Positions 52,775 through 62,229 are shown, numbered from the stretch's first letter. The stretch is 64,000 nucleotides of DNA from Mycobacterium sp. ENV421 (GCF_002887815.1 NZ_PDHO01000007.1:124001-188000), one strand, 5' to 3'. Translations and numbers: made by a program. Notes: generated by a model not told the origin, from the letters alone.

Positions 52775-54027
52775 AACTCGCCGAGGTAGAACCGGCCACC
52801 CTGGTCGTCGGTGCACTCCGCCATCAGCCCGTAGGGCTGGCGGCTGGGTTCGGCGAGAACCGACCCACCCGCCTCGCGAACCCGGGCGACCGCCGCCTCG
52901 ATGTCGGAGACCGTCCACATCGGCACCGTGCTCGGTGTGTGCGAGCCGCCGGCAGCGCCGGACATCGGGTGTGTGTTCGGTAGCGCCCAGCCGTCCTCGA
53001 CCCGACCGCGTTCGAATGTCCATCCCAGCACCTGGCCGTAGAAGTCGCGGAAAGCCGCCGACTCACCGACCTCGTACGTGACATAGGACAGCTCGCCGTG
53101 GCCCGCGCCGTTGAGCAGCGGACGACGCTGACCCGGTTCCGGCCGATAGATCGCGAACGCGGCGCCCTGGTTGTCGCGGGCCTCCAGCAGTGCGCCGACC
53201 GCAGACTCGCGGGACCCGCCCACCGACCCGCCGGCGGCGAGGATCGCGGCGCGCGCCTCATCCACGTCGTCCACCGCATAGCAGCAGAACAGCGTCGTGC
53301 GCTCGGACGGCGAGAAGTCAATCGCCTCAACGGTATTGGTCACCCGACCGGATGGGTCGCACTCCCACCCCAGCACGTGGGAGTAGAAGGCGGCCGCGCG
53401 GGCGATGTCCGGGCTGTGCACCGACACGTAGCCGATGTCGCCGTGCCGGATCGGCTCGCGCACCGGCCCGCTGAGCATCCACCGATGGCCGAAAGGGTCG
53501 CGGATGGTGGCGGTGCGCGCGCCGTGTCCTTCGTAGGGTTCGCGTTGTACCTCGGCGCCCTGGGCCCTGGCGCGGGACAGGGCGGCGTCGGTGTCAGCGA
53601 CGTCCACCATCAGGCTCACCGAATTGACGCCGCTCGCCGGCGCCTGCAGTCCGAGGTCGGCGAACTCGTCGGCCAGGTACAGAACGCCGTCGCTCATCGC
53701 CAGTTCGGCATGGCCGATGCGTCCGTCGCCCATCACGATCGGGTCGCCGATCAATTCCGCACCGAAGGCGTCGCGATACCAGTCGATCGCGGCACGGGCG
53801 TCGGCCACCGTCAGGTATGGCAGCGCGGCGGGGCGGGGGTTCCCGGCCTGGTTCGCCGGCTCGTTCAATTCGGCAACTGCTGCCGCGGTGCCGCTCATGG
53901 TGACTCCTCGGGTGTTCGCGGGTAAGGACAAGGCAGACTCCAGCCGCGCCCGCAACTCGGCCGCAAAAGACGGATCCGGTTGCACGGGAAGGTCTTCGGT
54001 GGTCAAGACGCGCAAGGGATCGGTCAT
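52771..54027 (-). CDS. Triple VOC (glyoxalase-like) domain protein coupled to a sigma factor
   Basis: A 418-residue protein. An N-terminal extension of about 45 residues (MTDPLRVLTTEDLPVQPDPS, then FAAELRARLESALSLP) is followed by three VOC modules at about 70-190, 195-300 and 305-418. Examples are ALPYLTVADARAAIDWYRDA, GYVSVHSPDIARAAAFYSHV and LSYVTYEVGESAAFRDFYGQ. VOC folds bind metals and small molecules and act as dioxygenases, glyoxalases or resistance proteins. The start at 54027 has GGAGGT five bases upstream and overlaps the sigma-factor stop (ATGA). An internal ATG at 53898 with GAGGAGT exists and could give a shorter form without the extension. Confidence 0.83.
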   Translation of the reverse strand: MTDPLRVLTTEDLPVQPDPSFAAELRARLESALSLPANTRGVTMSGTAAAVAELNEPANQAGNPRPAALPYLTVADARAAIDWYRDAFGAELIGDPIVMGDGRIGHAELAMSDGVLYLADEFADLGLQAPASGVNSVSLMVDVADTDAALSRARAQGAEVQREPYEGHGARTATIRDPFGHRWMLSGPVREPIRHGDIGYVSVHSPDIARAAAFYSHVLGWECDPSGRVTNTVEAIDFSPSERTTLFCCYAVDDVDEARAAILAAGGSVGGSRESAVGALLEARDNQGAAFAIYRPEPGQRRPLLNGAGHGELSYVTYEVGESAAFRDFYGQVLGWTFERGRVEDGWALPNTHPMSGAAGGSHTPSTVPMWTVSDIEAAVARVREAGGSVLAEPSRQPYGLMAECTDDQGGRFYLGEF

Positions 54028-54539
54028 GAGACACCTCCTTCCGGGTAGAGCTTCCTGAAGGCGCGCCGGGCGCGGACCAGTAACGCCTCGGTGGCGTGCA
54101 CGCTGCGTCCGATCAACTCCGCGCACTCCGGCACCGAGCAGTCGTCCATGTAGCGCAGTGCGAGCACCACCCGGTGTGGTTCGGGGAGTCGTGCGAGCAC
54201 GCTCTCGGCGACGATCCGGTCCAGTTGGGCGTCCCAGTCGTCGGCCGCTTCGCCCTCGGGCACGTCGGCGACGGCCACCGTGGGGCGGGCTGAACGACGC
54301 CGGTAGTGATCGGCCAGTTTGTGCCGAGCCACCCCGAGTAGCCACGGGACAGCCAGCGGCGGTGGCGCGGCCCGCCGGGCGGCATCCATCGCCGCGAGGA
54401 ACGTCTCCGACGTGAGGTCCTCGGCGGTGGCCTGATCGCCGCACCGGCGGACGAAGTATCCGTAGACGACCGGAAGCGCGTCGTCGTAGAGCTCTAGCAG
54501 CCGGTACGGAGCATCGGGAGGTTCCGGATCCGCACTCAC
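54024..54539 (-). CDS. ECF-type RNA polymerase sigma factor
   Basis: About 171 residues. Region 2: LYDDALPVVYGYFVRRCGDQ then ATAEDLTSETFLAAM and PWLLGVARHKLADHYRRR. Region 4: LPEPHRVVLALRYMDDCSVP then ECAELIGRSVHATEALLVRARRAFRKL. There is no C-terminal SnoaL extension. The start is uncertain: GTG 54539 (VSADPEP) is chosen; TTG 54587 would add 16 residues. No anti-sigma gene with membrane helix is nearby; instead the gene overlaps the triple-VOC gene by 4 bp, which suggests the VOC protein is its partner or output. Confidence 0.85.
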   Translation of the reverse strand: MSADPEPPDAPYRLLELYDDALPVVYGYFVRRCGDQATAEDLTSETFLAAMDAARRAAPPPLAVPWLLGVARHKLADHYRRRSARPTVAVADVPEGEAADDWDAQLDRIVAESVLARLPEPHRVVLALRYMDDCSVPECAELIGRSVHATEALLVRARRAFRKLYPEGGVS

Positions 54540-54608
54540 ATCCTTATCGTCGTCGCGCAGGCCCGAACTCCGACGGGTCCGGCGCAACTTTTTTATGACA
54601 CGCCGGGG

Positions 54609-55250
54609 TCAGCGCCCGTCGAGGTCGTCGAGTCCGTGCGCGACGACGTCGAAGGCATCGCCGATCGCCTGCGGCAGCGAGACGGCCTCGTTGGCCAGCC
54701 AGTACTCGTAGGCCGACAGGGCGACCCCGAGCATCAGCCAGGCGACCGACTGGGGAACCAGGTCGCCGGGCTTGCCGCCGGTTCGTGCGGCCACGAAGTC
54801 CGCGACCACGCCCCGCCAGCCGGCGTACATGGTCATCGAATGCGCCTGCAGTTCGGCAGTCTCCAGGATCACCCGCATCCGTTGTCGGTGCCGTTCGGTC
54901 TCCGAGGGGTCAAAAGTGTTGAATGCCAACAATGCCGACCGCAGCGCCGGGCTGATCGCCTCGGTGTCGGCGACCCGGGCGAACAGGTCGCGGAAGTGCT
55001 GCAGGTGGGCGTCGAAGTCACCCCAGGGGATCGCGTTCTTCGACGGGTAGTACCGGAACAGGGTGCGCCGGGCGATACCCGATGCAGCCGCCACGTCGTC
55101 GACGCTGACCGACCCGAACCCGTAGTTGGCGAACAGGTCGAGGGCGACGTCGGTGATGTGGTCCTGCGTGGTGGACCTGCGCCGCCCCACCCGGGCGCTC
55201 GGGGAGCCCTGCGAGAAACCCCCAGTAGTAGCCCCGGAACCAGTCGTCAT
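54609..55250 (-). CDS. mftR: Mycofactocin system TetR regulator MftR
   Basis: A 213-residue TetR repressor, Rv0691c position. HTH at about residues 25-75: [20 protein letters not shown] then [20 protein letters not shown], followed by [13 protein letters not shown], which is typical of MftR. MftR is known to repress mft genes and to bind long-chain acyl-CoA. The start at 55250 is preceded by AAGGGCGGG; 55304 is possible but long. Divergent from mftA with a palindromic operator candidate at 55295-55315. Confidence 0.92.
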   Translation of the reverse strand: MTTGSGATTGGFSQGSPSARVGRRRSTTQDHITDVALDLFANYGFGSVSVDDVAAASGIARRTLFRYYPSKNAIPWGDFDAHLQHFRDLFARVADTEAISPALRSALLAFNTFDPSETERHRQRMRVILETAELQAHSMTMYAGWRGVVADFVAARTGGKPGDLVPQSVAWLMLGVALSAYEYWLANEAVSLPQAIGDAFDVVAHGLDDLDGR

Positions 55251-55294
55251 CGACCCGCCCTTCCTTTTCGGCACTCGATGCCATATTCTTGCGA

Positions 55295-55315
55295 TCTCGA
55301 TCACAATTGTCGAGA
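55295..55315. promoter_or_regulatory. Candidate MftR operator
   Basis: TCTCGA (55295-55300), nine bases, TCGAGA (55310-55315): a perfect 6-base inverted repeat in the 92-base gap between mftR and mftA, suited to a TetR dimer. Confidence 0.45.
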
Positions 55316-55342
55316 ACCTGGGCCGACGAAAGGGTGCTTTTC

Positions 55343-55438
55343 ATGGAGCCGAGCCAAGCAACCGAGAACGAAACCGAACTGGTGACCGAGACGCTGGTCG
55401 AAGAAGTCTCCATCGACGGGATGTGCGGGGTCTACTGA
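55343..55438 (+). CDS. mftA: Mycofactocin precursor peptide MftA
   Basis: A 31-residue ribosomally made precursor. The N-terminus is acidic ([20 protein letters not shown]) and the C-terminus is the invariant core IDGMCGVY, whose last Val-Tyr is decarboxylated and cross-linked by MftC and released to become the redox cofactor mycofactocin. AAAGGG lies eight bases before ATG 55343. It stops two bases before mftB. Confidence 0.95.
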   Translation: MEPSQATENETELVTETLVEEVSIDGMCGVY

Positions 55439-55440
55439 CC

Positions 55441-55755
55441 GTGCCCGCCCACGCTGTGGGCGATCCGGCTGTGGCCGGGTCGGCCTTCGACCCGGCACTC
55501 AGCTGGCGCCTGCATCCGCAGGTGGCCGTGCGCCCGGAACCCTTCGGCGCACTGCTGTACCACTTCGGTACCCGGAAGCTGTCGTTCCTGAAGAACCGCA
55601 CCATCTTGGCCGTCGTGAATTCGCTGCCTGAGCACCCCGACGTGCGCTCCGCCTTACGAGCCGCGGGGGTGGACGAGTCCGACGAGGCGCCGTACCTGCA
55701 TGCGTTGAGCGTGCTGGTGACCTCGAACATGTTGACCTGCAAGGATTCCCAATGA
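55441..55755 (+). CDS. mftB: Mycofactocin chaperone MftB
   Basis: A 104-residue PqqD-like peptide-recognition protein that hands MftA to the radical SAM enzyme MftC. Typical run: WRLHPQVAVRPEPFGALLYH, FGTRKLSFLKNRTILAVVNS and YLHALSVLVTSNML at the end. GTG 55441 two bases after the mftA stop; its stop overlaps the mftC ATG (55752-55755). Confidence 0.94.
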   Translation: MPAHAVGDPAVAGSAFDPALSWRLHPQVAVRPEPFGALLYHFGTRKLSFLKNRTILAVVNSLPEHPDVRSALRAAGVDESDEAPYLHALSVLVTSNMLTCKDSQ

Positions 55756-56921
55756 CTTCGGTAGCACCGGTACCCCGGCTGATCGAGCAGTTCGAGCGCG
55801 GTCTCGACGCCCCGATCTGCCTGACCTGGGAGCTGACCTACGCCTGCAATCTGGCGTGTGTGCACTGCCTGTCGTCGTCCGGCAAGCGCGACCCCCGCGA
55901 GCTGTCCACTCGCCAATGCATGGACATCATCGACGAGCTCGAGCGCATGCAGGTCTTCTACGTCAACATCGGTGGCGGCGAACCCACTGTGCGCCCGGAC
56001 TTCTGGGAGCTGGTGGACTACGCCACCGAGCACCACGTCGGGGTCAAGTTCTCCACCAACGGCGTGCGCATCACCCCAGAGGTGGCCGCGCGATTGGCCG
56101 CGAGCGACTACGTCGACGTGCAGATCTCGCTCGACGGCGCCACCGCGGACGTCAACGACGCCGTGCGCGGACCCGGCTCGTTCGAGATGGCCACCCGGGC
56201 GCTGGAGAACCTGGCCGCCGCCGGGTTCACAGACGCCAAGATCTCCGTGGTGGTCACCCGCCACAACGTCGACCAGCTCGATGAATTCAAAGCTCTCGCC
56301 GACCGCTACGGCGCCACCCTGCGCATCACGCGGCTGCGCCCTTCCGGGCGCGGTGCCGACGTGTGGGACGAACTGCACCCCACCCCCGAGCAGCAGGTGA
56401 CGCTCTACAACTGGTTGGTCGCCAAGGGCGAGGGCGTGCTGACCGGTGATTCGTTCTTCCACCTGTCCGGCCTCGGCGCACCCGGCGCGCTGTCAGGTTT
56501 GAACATGTGCGGCGCGGGCCGGGTGGTCTGCCTGATCGACCCGGTCGGCGATGTCTACGCCTGCCCGTTCGCGATCCACGACCGCTTCCTTGCCGGAAAC
56601 GTGGTGCGCGATAACGGTTTTGACAACGTGTGGAAGAACGCCCCGCTGTTCCGCGAACTGCGCGAGCCGCAGTCGGCCGGTGCCTGCGGCAGCTGCGGGC
56701 ACTACGACGCGTGCCGGGGCGGCTGCATGGCCGCGAAGTTCTTCACCGGGCTGCCGCTGGACGGTCCCGACCCGGAGTGCGTCGAGGGCTACGGGGTGCC
56801 AGCCCTGGCGACCGAGCGGGACAAGCCCCGCCCCAGTGCCGACCACTCCCGGGGCAAACCGATCCTGCTGACCCTGTCCACCCGGCCGCCGGCCAAGCCC
56901 TGCAACGAAAGTCCGATCTGA
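55752..56921 (+). CDS. mftC: Mycofactocin radical SAM maturase MftC
   Basis: A 389-residue radical SAM/SPASM enzyme. The Fe-S motif CNLACVHC (about residues 32-39, CxxxCxxC), the GGGEP SAM motif in VNIGGGEPTVRPDF, and SPASM cysteines in MCGAGRVVCLIDPVGDVYACPF (short pieces MCGAG, VVCLID, YACPF) and ACGSCGHYDACRGGC. It catalyses oxidative decarboxylation of the MftA C-terminal Tyr and then Val-Tyr bond formation. Overlaps mftB by 4 bp; mftD follows after 3 bases. Confidence 0.96.
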   Translation: MTSVAPVPRLIEQFERGLDAPICLTWELTYACNLACVHCLSSSGKRDPRELSTRQCMDIIDELERMQVFYVNIGGGEPTVRPDFWELVDYATEHHVGVKFSTNGVRITPEVAARLAASDYVDVQISLDGATADVNDAVRGPGSFEMATRALENLAAAGFTDAKISVVVTRHNVDQLDEFKALADRYGATLRITRLRPSGRGADVWDELHPTPEQQVTLYNWLVAKGEGVLTGDSFFHLSGLGAPGALSGLNMCGAGRVVCLIDPVGDVYACPFAIHDRFLAGNVVRDNGFDNVWKNAPLFRELREPQSAGACGSCGHYDACRGGCMAAKFFTGLPLDGPDPECVEGYGVPALATERDKPRPSADHSRGKPILLTLSTRPPAKPCNESPI

Positions 56922-56924
56922 GTC

Positions 56925-58118
56925 ATGGCACGCGACACCTGGTTCGAAACCGTCGCCATCGCGCAGCAGCGCGCCAAGAAGCGTCTCCCCAAGTCTGCGT
57001 ACGGCGCACTCATCGGTGGCAGTGAGAAGGGCCTCACGGTCAACGGCAACAACGAGGCCTTCAACGAGCTCGGCTTCGCCCCGCACGTCATCGGCGCCCT
57101 CGAAAAGCGGGACATGGCAACGACGGTGATGGGCCAAGAGGTCTCGGTGCCCGTGCTGATCTCACCGACCGGGGTGCAGGCGGTGCACCCTGACGGGGAG
57201 GTGGCCGTCGCCCGCGCCGCCGCGGCCCGCGGCACCGCGATGGGCCTGTCGTCGTTTGCCAGCAAGCCCATCGAAGAGGTCGTCGCGGCGAACCCGAAGA
57301 CGTTCTTCCAGATCTACTGGCTGGGCGACCGGGATGCCATCGCCGCCCGCGCCGAGCGCGCCCGGGCCGCCGGGGCGGTCGGGCTCATCGTGACCACCGA
57401 CTGGAGCTTCAGCCACGGGCGGGACTGGGGCAGCCCCAAGATCCCGGAAAAGATGGACCTCAAGACCATGATCAAGATGAGTCCCGAGGTTCTGACCAAG
57501 CCGAGCTGGTTCTACCAGTGGGCCAAGACTCTGCGCCCGCCCGCCCTGTCGGTGCCGAACCAGGCAGGCCGGGGCGAGGCCGGTCCGGCGTTCTTCGACG
57601 CCTACGGCCAGTGGATGGGCACGCCCCCGCCGACCTGGGACGACATCGCCTGGCTGCGTGAGCTGTGGGGCGGGCCGTTCATGCTCAAGGGCGTCATGCG
57701 GATCGATGACGCCAAACGCGCTGTGGACGCTGGCGTTTCGGCGATCTCGGTGTCCAACCACGGTGGCAACAACCTGGACGGCACGCCGGCGTCGATCCGG
57801 GCGCTGCCAGCGATCGCGGACGCGGTCGGCGACCAGGTCGAGGTGCTGCTGGACGGCGGTGTCCGGCGGGGCAGCGACGTCGTCAAGGCGTTGGCGCTGG
57901 GCGCCCGCGCGGTCATGATCGGCCGTGCCTACCTGTGGGGTCTGGCCGCCAACGGTCAGGCGGGTGTGGAGAACGTCCTCGACATCCTGACCGGTGGCAT
58001 CGACTCGGCTCTGCGGGGGCTGGGGAAGGCGTCGGTTCACGACCTGACGGCCGAGGACATCTTGGTGCCGGACGGCTTCGTCCGGGCGCTCGGAGTGCCC
58101 GGCGGCGGGACGCACTGA
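56925..58118 (+). CDS. mftD: Mycofactocin FMN-dependent oxidase MftD
   Basis: A 397-residue FMN enzyme of the alpha-hydroxy-acid oxidase family that oxidises the mycofactocin intermediate AHDP to premycofactocin. Seen: VSVPVLISPTGVQAVHPDGE, FFQIYWLGDRDA, IVTTDWSFSHGRDWG, KGVMRIDDAKRAVDAG (active-site Lys region), ISVSNHGGNNLDGTPASIRA (catalytic His) and VLLDGGVRRGSDVVKALALG, with the end ALGVPGGGTH. Normal length. Followed by a 126-base gap before mftE. Confidence 0.95.
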   Translation: MARDTWFETVAIAQQRAKKRLPKSAYGALIGGSEKGLTVNGNNEAFNELGFAPHVIGALEKRDMATTVMGQEVSVPVLISPTGVQAVHPDGEVAVARAAAARGTAMGLSSFASKPIEEVVAANPKTFFQIYWLGDRDAIAARAERARAAGAVGLIVTTDWSFSHGRDWGSPKIPEKMDLKTMIKMSPEVLTKPSWFYQWAKTLRPPALSVPNQAGRGEAGPAFFDAYGQWMGTPPPTWDDIAWLRELWGGPFMLKGVMRIDDAKRAVDAGVSAISVSNHGGNNLDGTPASIRALPAIADAVGDQVEVLLDGGVRRGSDVVKALALGARAVMIGRAYLWGLAANGQAGVENVLDILTGGIDSALRGLGKASVHDLTAEDILVPDGFVRALGVPGGGTH

Positions 58119-58244
58119 ACCCGCCATAACCCAGCCTCTGGTGCTGGCGTGACTGACGGGACGACGGTGACGGCTCCGGATGGGCGCCACCGTCCCGATT
58201 GCGAAAGAAATCCGTCTTCTCCTCGAACAATTGGCGCACAGCAG

Positions 58245-58988
58245 GTGAATTCGGCCTACCATCGGCGCGTGGCTTTCCGGAGCGAGCTGGGCAACTCGAC
58301 ATCGAGTCAGCTTCGCGATACCTCGCCAACGATCTTGATCCCGGTCGGTTCGACCGAGCAGCACGGCCCGCACCTGCCGCTGGACACCGACACCCGCATC
58401 GCCGCCGCGGTGGCCCGGGCCGCCACCGAGGACCTCAACGGTTCCGATCATGATCAGTTTCTGCTCGCGCCCGCGATCGCCTACGGTGCGTCCGGCGAGC
58501 ACGAGGGCTTTGCCGGGACGGTGTCGATCGGCACCGCGGCGCTGACGACCGTGCTGGTCGAGTACGGCCGTTCGGCGTGTGGCTGGGCGCGACGGGTGGT
58601 CTTCGTCAACGGTCACGGCGGCAACCTGGAAGCAATGCGCTCGGCGGTGCGTCTGTTGCGCGCCGAGGGCCGCGACGCGGCCTGGTGCGCGTGTGTCGCC
58701 GAGGGCGGAGATGCCCACGCCGGTCATACGGAAACGTCTGTATTGCTACATATTTCGCCGGCGGACGTCCGTACCGACGCCTGGTGTAGCGGGAACAGGG
58801 CCCCACTGGCTACCCTTTTGCCGCAGATGCGTCTCGGGGGGGTGGCCGCGGTGAGTGAGGTGGGGGTGCTCGGTGACCCGACGACGGCGACTCCGGTCGA
58901 CGGTGAGCGCATCTTCACGCAGATGGTCGCCGATTGTTCGCAACGCGTCGGCCGGTGGCGACCGGCCGCCGACGGGATGTTGATATGA
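58245..58988 (+). CDS. mftE: Mycofactocin peptidase MftE (creatininase family)
   Basis: A 247-residue creatininase-type metallopeptidase that releases the modified Val-Tyr dipeptide from MftA. Seen: [19 protein letters not shown] (metal ligands), [30 protein letters not shown] and [15 protein letters not shown] 58245 gives VNSAYHRRV, like the MNSSYHRRV start of M. tuberculosis MftE; GTG 58269 is the alternative. The 58119-58244 gap contains a weak GC stem, so an internal promoter is possible. The stop overlaps mftF (ATGA). Confidence 0.93.
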   Translation: MNSAYHRRVAFRSELGNSTSSQLRDTSPTILIPVGSTEQHGPHLPLDTDTRIAAAVARAATEDLNGSDHDQFLLAPAIAYGASGEHEGFAGTVSIGTAALTTVLVEYGRSACGWARRVVFVNGHGGNLEAMRSAVRLLRAEGRDAAWCACVAEGGDAHAGHTETSVLLHISPADVRTDAWCSGNRAPLATLLPQMRLGGVAAVSEVGVLGDPTTATPVDGERIFTQMVADCSQRVGRWRPAADGMLI

Positions 58989-60397
58989 CCCAGCCGCGGT
59001 TGCCCGACGGCTTCGCGGTACAGGTCGATCGTCGGGTGCGCACACTCGCCGAGGGCTCGGCGCTGCTCGGGGGTTCTCCGACCCGGTTACTGCGCCTGGC
59101 GCCGGCGGCCCAGACCTTGCTGGACGGCGGCCGCCTCGAGGTGCGCGATGCGGTGAGCGCTCAGTTGGCCCGCACCCTGCTGGACGCCACCGTCGCCCAC
59201 CCCCGCCCCGCGGGCGGTCCGTCGCACCGTGATGTCACCGTGGTGATTCCGGTGCGTAACAACCCCTTTGGGCTGTATCGGTTGATCATGTCCCTGCGTG
59301 GTATGCGGGTGGTGGTGGTCGACGACGGATCTGAGATGCCGGTTCAGCCCGACGATTTCGCCGGCGCTCGGTGCGACGTCGAGGTGATACGGCACGCCCG
59401 CAGCAAGGGTCCGGCGGCGGCCCGTAACACCGGGCTTACCTCTTGCACAACAGATTTCGTCGCCTTCCTGGACTCCGACGTCGTACCGCGGCGCGGCTGG
59501 CTCGAGGCGCTGCTGGGTCATTTCTGCGACCCTGCGGTGGCGCTGGTGGCCCCACGCATCGTCGGGCTCGGACACAGCGATCAACTGGTCGCCCGCTACG
59601 AGGCGGTGCGGTCGTCACTGGACCTCGGTGAGCGTGAGGCCCCGGTGATGCCCTACGGCCGGGTGTCCTATGTTCCCAGCGCGGCGATCATCTGTCGGCG
59701 TTCGGCGCTGGCGGAGGTCGGGGGTTTCGACGAGACCCTGCCGTCGGGTGAAGATGTCGACCTGTGCTGGCGGTTGATCGAGTCGGGCTCCCGGCTGCGC
59801 TACGAGCCGATCGCGCTGGTCGCCCACGAGCACCGCACTCAGATGCGAGAGTGGCTGGGCCGCAAGGTGTTCTATGGAAGCTCGGCGGCCCCGTTGTCGA
59901 TCCGGCACCCGGACAAGATGGCCCCGGTGGTGATTTCGGCATGGAGCCTGCTGGTGTGGTTGCTGATGACCATGGGCTCGGTGAGCGGTTACCTGGCCTC
60001 GCTGGTGTTCGCCGGGGTGACCACCCGCCGCACGGCCAAGGCCATGCAGAACACCGACGCGGGCATGTCCGACGTGGTGGTCCTGGCTCTGCGCGGTATC
60101 GGCGCCGCGGCACTGCAGCTGTCGGCGGCCGTCTGCCGGCACTACTGGCCGCTGGCGTTGGTGGCGGCCCTGCTCTCCCGGCGGTGCAGGCAGGCGATCC
60201 TGGTGGCCGCGGTGCTCGACGGGGTGCAGGACTGGATCACCCGCAATCGCAGCACCGATGTCGAGGGCAAGCCGATCGGCCTGTTCGCCTACCTGCTGCT
60301 CAAGCGCCTCGACGATCTGGCCTACGGCGCCGGGCTGTGGACGGGTGTCATCCGCGAGCGCACGTTGCGGCCGCTGAAGCCGCAGATCAAAACCTGA
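58985..60397 (+). CDS. mftF: Mycofactocin glycosyltransferase MftF
   Basis: A 470-residue GT2-family enzyme that builds oligoglucosyl chains on mycofactocin. GT-A core: [57 protein letters not shown] (DxD-type) and [19 protein letters not shown] (ED acceptor motif). Two to three hydrophobic segments near the C-terminus ([20 protein letters not shown] and [11 protein letters not shown]) suggest membrane attachment. The start overlaps mftE; mftG follows after 4 bases. Confidence 0.95.
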   Translation: MTQPRLPDGFAVQVDRRVRTLAEGSALLGGSPTRLLRLAPAAQTLLDGGRLEVRDAVSAQLARTLLDATVAHPRPAGGPSHRDVTVVIPVRNNPFGLYRLIMSLRGMRVVVVDDGSEMPVQPDDFAGARCDVEVIRHARSKGPAAARNTGLTSCTTDFVAFLDSDVVPRRGWLEALLGHFCDPAVALVAPRIVGLGHSDQLVARYEAVRSSLDLGEREAPVMPYGRVSYVPSAAIICRRSALAEVGGFDETLPSGEDVDLCWRLIESGSRLRYEPIALVAHEHRTQMREWLGRKVFYGSSAAPLSIRHPDKMAPVVISAWSLLVWLLMTMGSVSGYLASLVFAGVTTRRTAKAMQNTDAGMSDVVVLALRGIGAAALQLSAAVCRHYWPLALVAALLSRRCRQAILVAAVLDGVQDWITRNRSTDVEGKPIGLFAYLLLKRLDDLAYGAGLWTGVIRERTLRPLKPQIKT

Positions 60398-60401
60398 CTC
60401 G

Positions 60402-61844
60402 GTGGCCGACCACAGCACCCGCAGCGACGTCCTGATCGTCGGTGCCGGAAGCGCCGGATCCGTGCTGGCCGAGCGCCTCTCGGCGGATCCGACGTGCCGG
60501 GTGACCGTTGTCGAAGCCGGCCCCGGCCCGGACGAACCGGGTGTCCGGGACCTCACCCGCAACGGCTTGCAGCTGCCGATCGGCGCGGCGAGTCCGCTGG
60601 CCCAGCGCTATCGCACCCGCCTCACCGACGATCCGGCCCGAGACGCCGACATCGTCCGCGGTGTGACGGTGGGCGGCTCCGGTGCGGTCAACGGCGGTTA
60701 CTTCTGCCGGGCGCTGCCCGCCGACTTCGACGGGCCTGCCCTGCCGGGCTGGTCGTGGAGCGAGGTGATACCCCACTACCGGGCCATCCAGACCGATCTG
60801 GATTTCCCCGACCGCGCCGACGGTGGCCCCATCGCCATCCGGCGCACCAACGAACTCGTGGGCAGCACAGCAGCTTTCGTCGACGCCGCCCGCGCCGCCG
60901 GACTGCGCTGGTTGCCCGATCTCAACGCCGAGCCCATCGGGGAGAACTCGCCCCCCGGCATCGGGGCCGTGCCGCTGAACATCGTCGACGGTGTGCGCGG
61001 CGGCCCGGGCGCGGCCTTCCTGGAACCGGCCGCCGCGCGCCCGAACCTGACCGTGCTACCGCGGACCCGGGTCCTGCGCGTCCGGCTCTCCGGTGGCCGC
61101 GCAGTGGGCGTCGAGATCGTCGGTCCGGGCGGGCCGGGTGTGGTGGAGGCCGACCGGGTGGTGCTCTCGGCGGGCGCCGTCTCCTCCGCGCAACTGCTGA
61201 TGCTCTCGGGCATCGGACCCGCCGCGACCCTGCGCCGGCTCGGCATTGCGGTAGCGGCCGACCTTCCCGTGGGGCAGCGGACCTGGGACCACCCGGAGTG
61301 GGTGCTGCCGACAACGTGGACCGTCGCCCCGCAGCGGCCGGTGCTCGAAGTGGTGCTGGTGATCGATGGCATCGAGATCCGGCCGTACACAGGCGGTTTC
61401 ATCGCCATGGTCGGCGACGGCACCGCCGGCCGTCCGGATTGGCCCCATCTCGGGGTGGCGCTGATGACCCCTCGGGCCGCTGGGCGCGTCTCGCTGCAGT
61501 CCGCGGACCCCATGGTCGCCCCGTCGATACAGCACCATTACGACAGCGCGGGTGAGGATACCGCCGCATTACGGCGTGGCTGCGAGTACGCCACCGAGGT
61601 ACTCGGAACCACAACGCAGCTCGGAGAGCCGATGTGGTCGACCTCCCAGCATCTCTGCGGCACGGCGCCGATGGGTCTCGACCTCGATGAGCATGCCGTC
61701 GTCGATCCGCGGTGCCGGGTGAAGGGGATCGACCGTCTCTGGGTGGTGGACGGCTCAGTGCTGCCCCGCATCACCAGCCGCGGCCCCCACGCGACGATCG
61801 CGATGATCGGCCACCGTGCCGCCGAATTCGTCTCGGCGGGTTAA
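60402..61844 (+). CDS. mftG: Mycofactocin system GMC oxidoreductase MftG
   Basis: A 480-residue FAD-dependent GMC-family enzyme, proposed to re-oxidise mycofactocinol to mycofactocin and pass electrons to the respiratory chain. FAD loop DVLIVGAGSAGSVLAERLSA, the GMC signature GVTVGGSGAVNGGYFCRA, LSAGAVSSAQLLMLSGIGP, and the C-terminal active-site HLCGTAPMG...RLWVVDGSVLP. GTG start. The final gene of the mft unit; its stop is about 42 bases from the truncated MFS remnant. Confidence 0.95.
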   Translation: MADHSTRSDVLIVGAGSAGSVLAERLSADPTCRVTVVEAGPGPDEPGVRDLTRNGLQLPIGAASPLAQRYRTRLTDDPARDADIVRGVTVGGSGAVNGGYFCRALPADFDGPALPGWSWSEVIPHYRAIQTDLDFPDRADGGPIAIRRTNELVGSTAAFVDAARAAGLRWLPDLNAEPIGENSPPGIGAVPLNIVDGVRGGPGAAFLEPAAARPNLTVLPRTRVLRVRLSGGRAVGVEIVGPGGPGVVEADRVVLSAGAVSSAQLLMLSGIGPAATLRRLGIAVAADLPVGQRTWDHPEWVLPTTWTVAPQRPVLEVVLVIDGIEIRPYTGGFIAMVGDGTAGRPDWPHLGVALMTPRAAGRVSLQSADPMVAPSIQHHYDSAGEDTAALRRGCEYATEVLGTTTQLGEPMWSTSQHLCGTAPMGLDLDEHAVVDPRCRVKGIDRLWVVDGSVLPRITSRGPHATIAMIGHRAAEFVSAG

Positions 61845-61886
61845 CTTTCGGACCAGCCGCAGTTGGCGACCGTCACGGCCGGGAGC

Positions 61887-62180
61887 CCACAGCCCGATCA
61901 GCACCGCGCCGCGGCGGCCGTAGCGGTCGCCGATGGCCCCGGCCGGAAGGAGCAGGCAGGCCAGCACGAGGGTGTAGCTGTCCACGGCCCAGGTCAGCTG
62001 GGATTGGTTGGCCGACGTCGACACGGCGATGTCGCCCAGTGCGGTGTTGAGGGCGATGATCGAGGAGATCACCAGCGCCACGCCCAGGCAGGCGACAGTC
62101 AATGTCCACGTTCGCTGCAGAGTCGAGACGTCCCGGAGCCGGGTGTCGGTACCCTTGTCGGGCCGGATCAAGGTGTCCAC
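61887..62180 (-). pseudogene. Truncated DHA2-type MFS efflux transporter (N-terminal remnant)
   Basis: The minus strand encodes only the beginning of a 14-TM drug:proton antiporter: TLTVACLGVALVISSIIALN (helix 1), then QSQLTWAVDSYTLVLACLLL (helix 2) and GAIGDRYGRRGAVLIGLW (motif A). After about 98 residues homology ends at 61887 and the frame runs on into antisense mftG sequence to 61755. GTG 62180 has AAGGAAGG upstream; ATG 62240 is alternative. The rest of the gene is missing, so a deletion or rearrangement joined it to the mft locus. Confidence 0.75.
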
Positions 62181-62212
62181 ACGGGAGCCTTCCTTCGGCC
62201 GCAGTCCAAATA

Positions 62213-62229
62213 TGGGACTGTCCGTCTCA
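62213..62229. promoter_or_regulatory. Candidate TetR operator
   Basis: TGGGAC-TGTCC-GTCTCA is an inverted repeat with one mismatch, between the MFS remnant and the divergent TetR gene. It probably served to repress both. Confidence 0.4.

Noticed and set aside
53898..54444. A fused sigma factor-VOC single protein suggested by a long open frame
   Set aside because: The sigma factor is in a different frame. The VOC gene has its own start at 54027 with GGAGGT; the longer frame upstream of it is antisigma-free shadow sequence.
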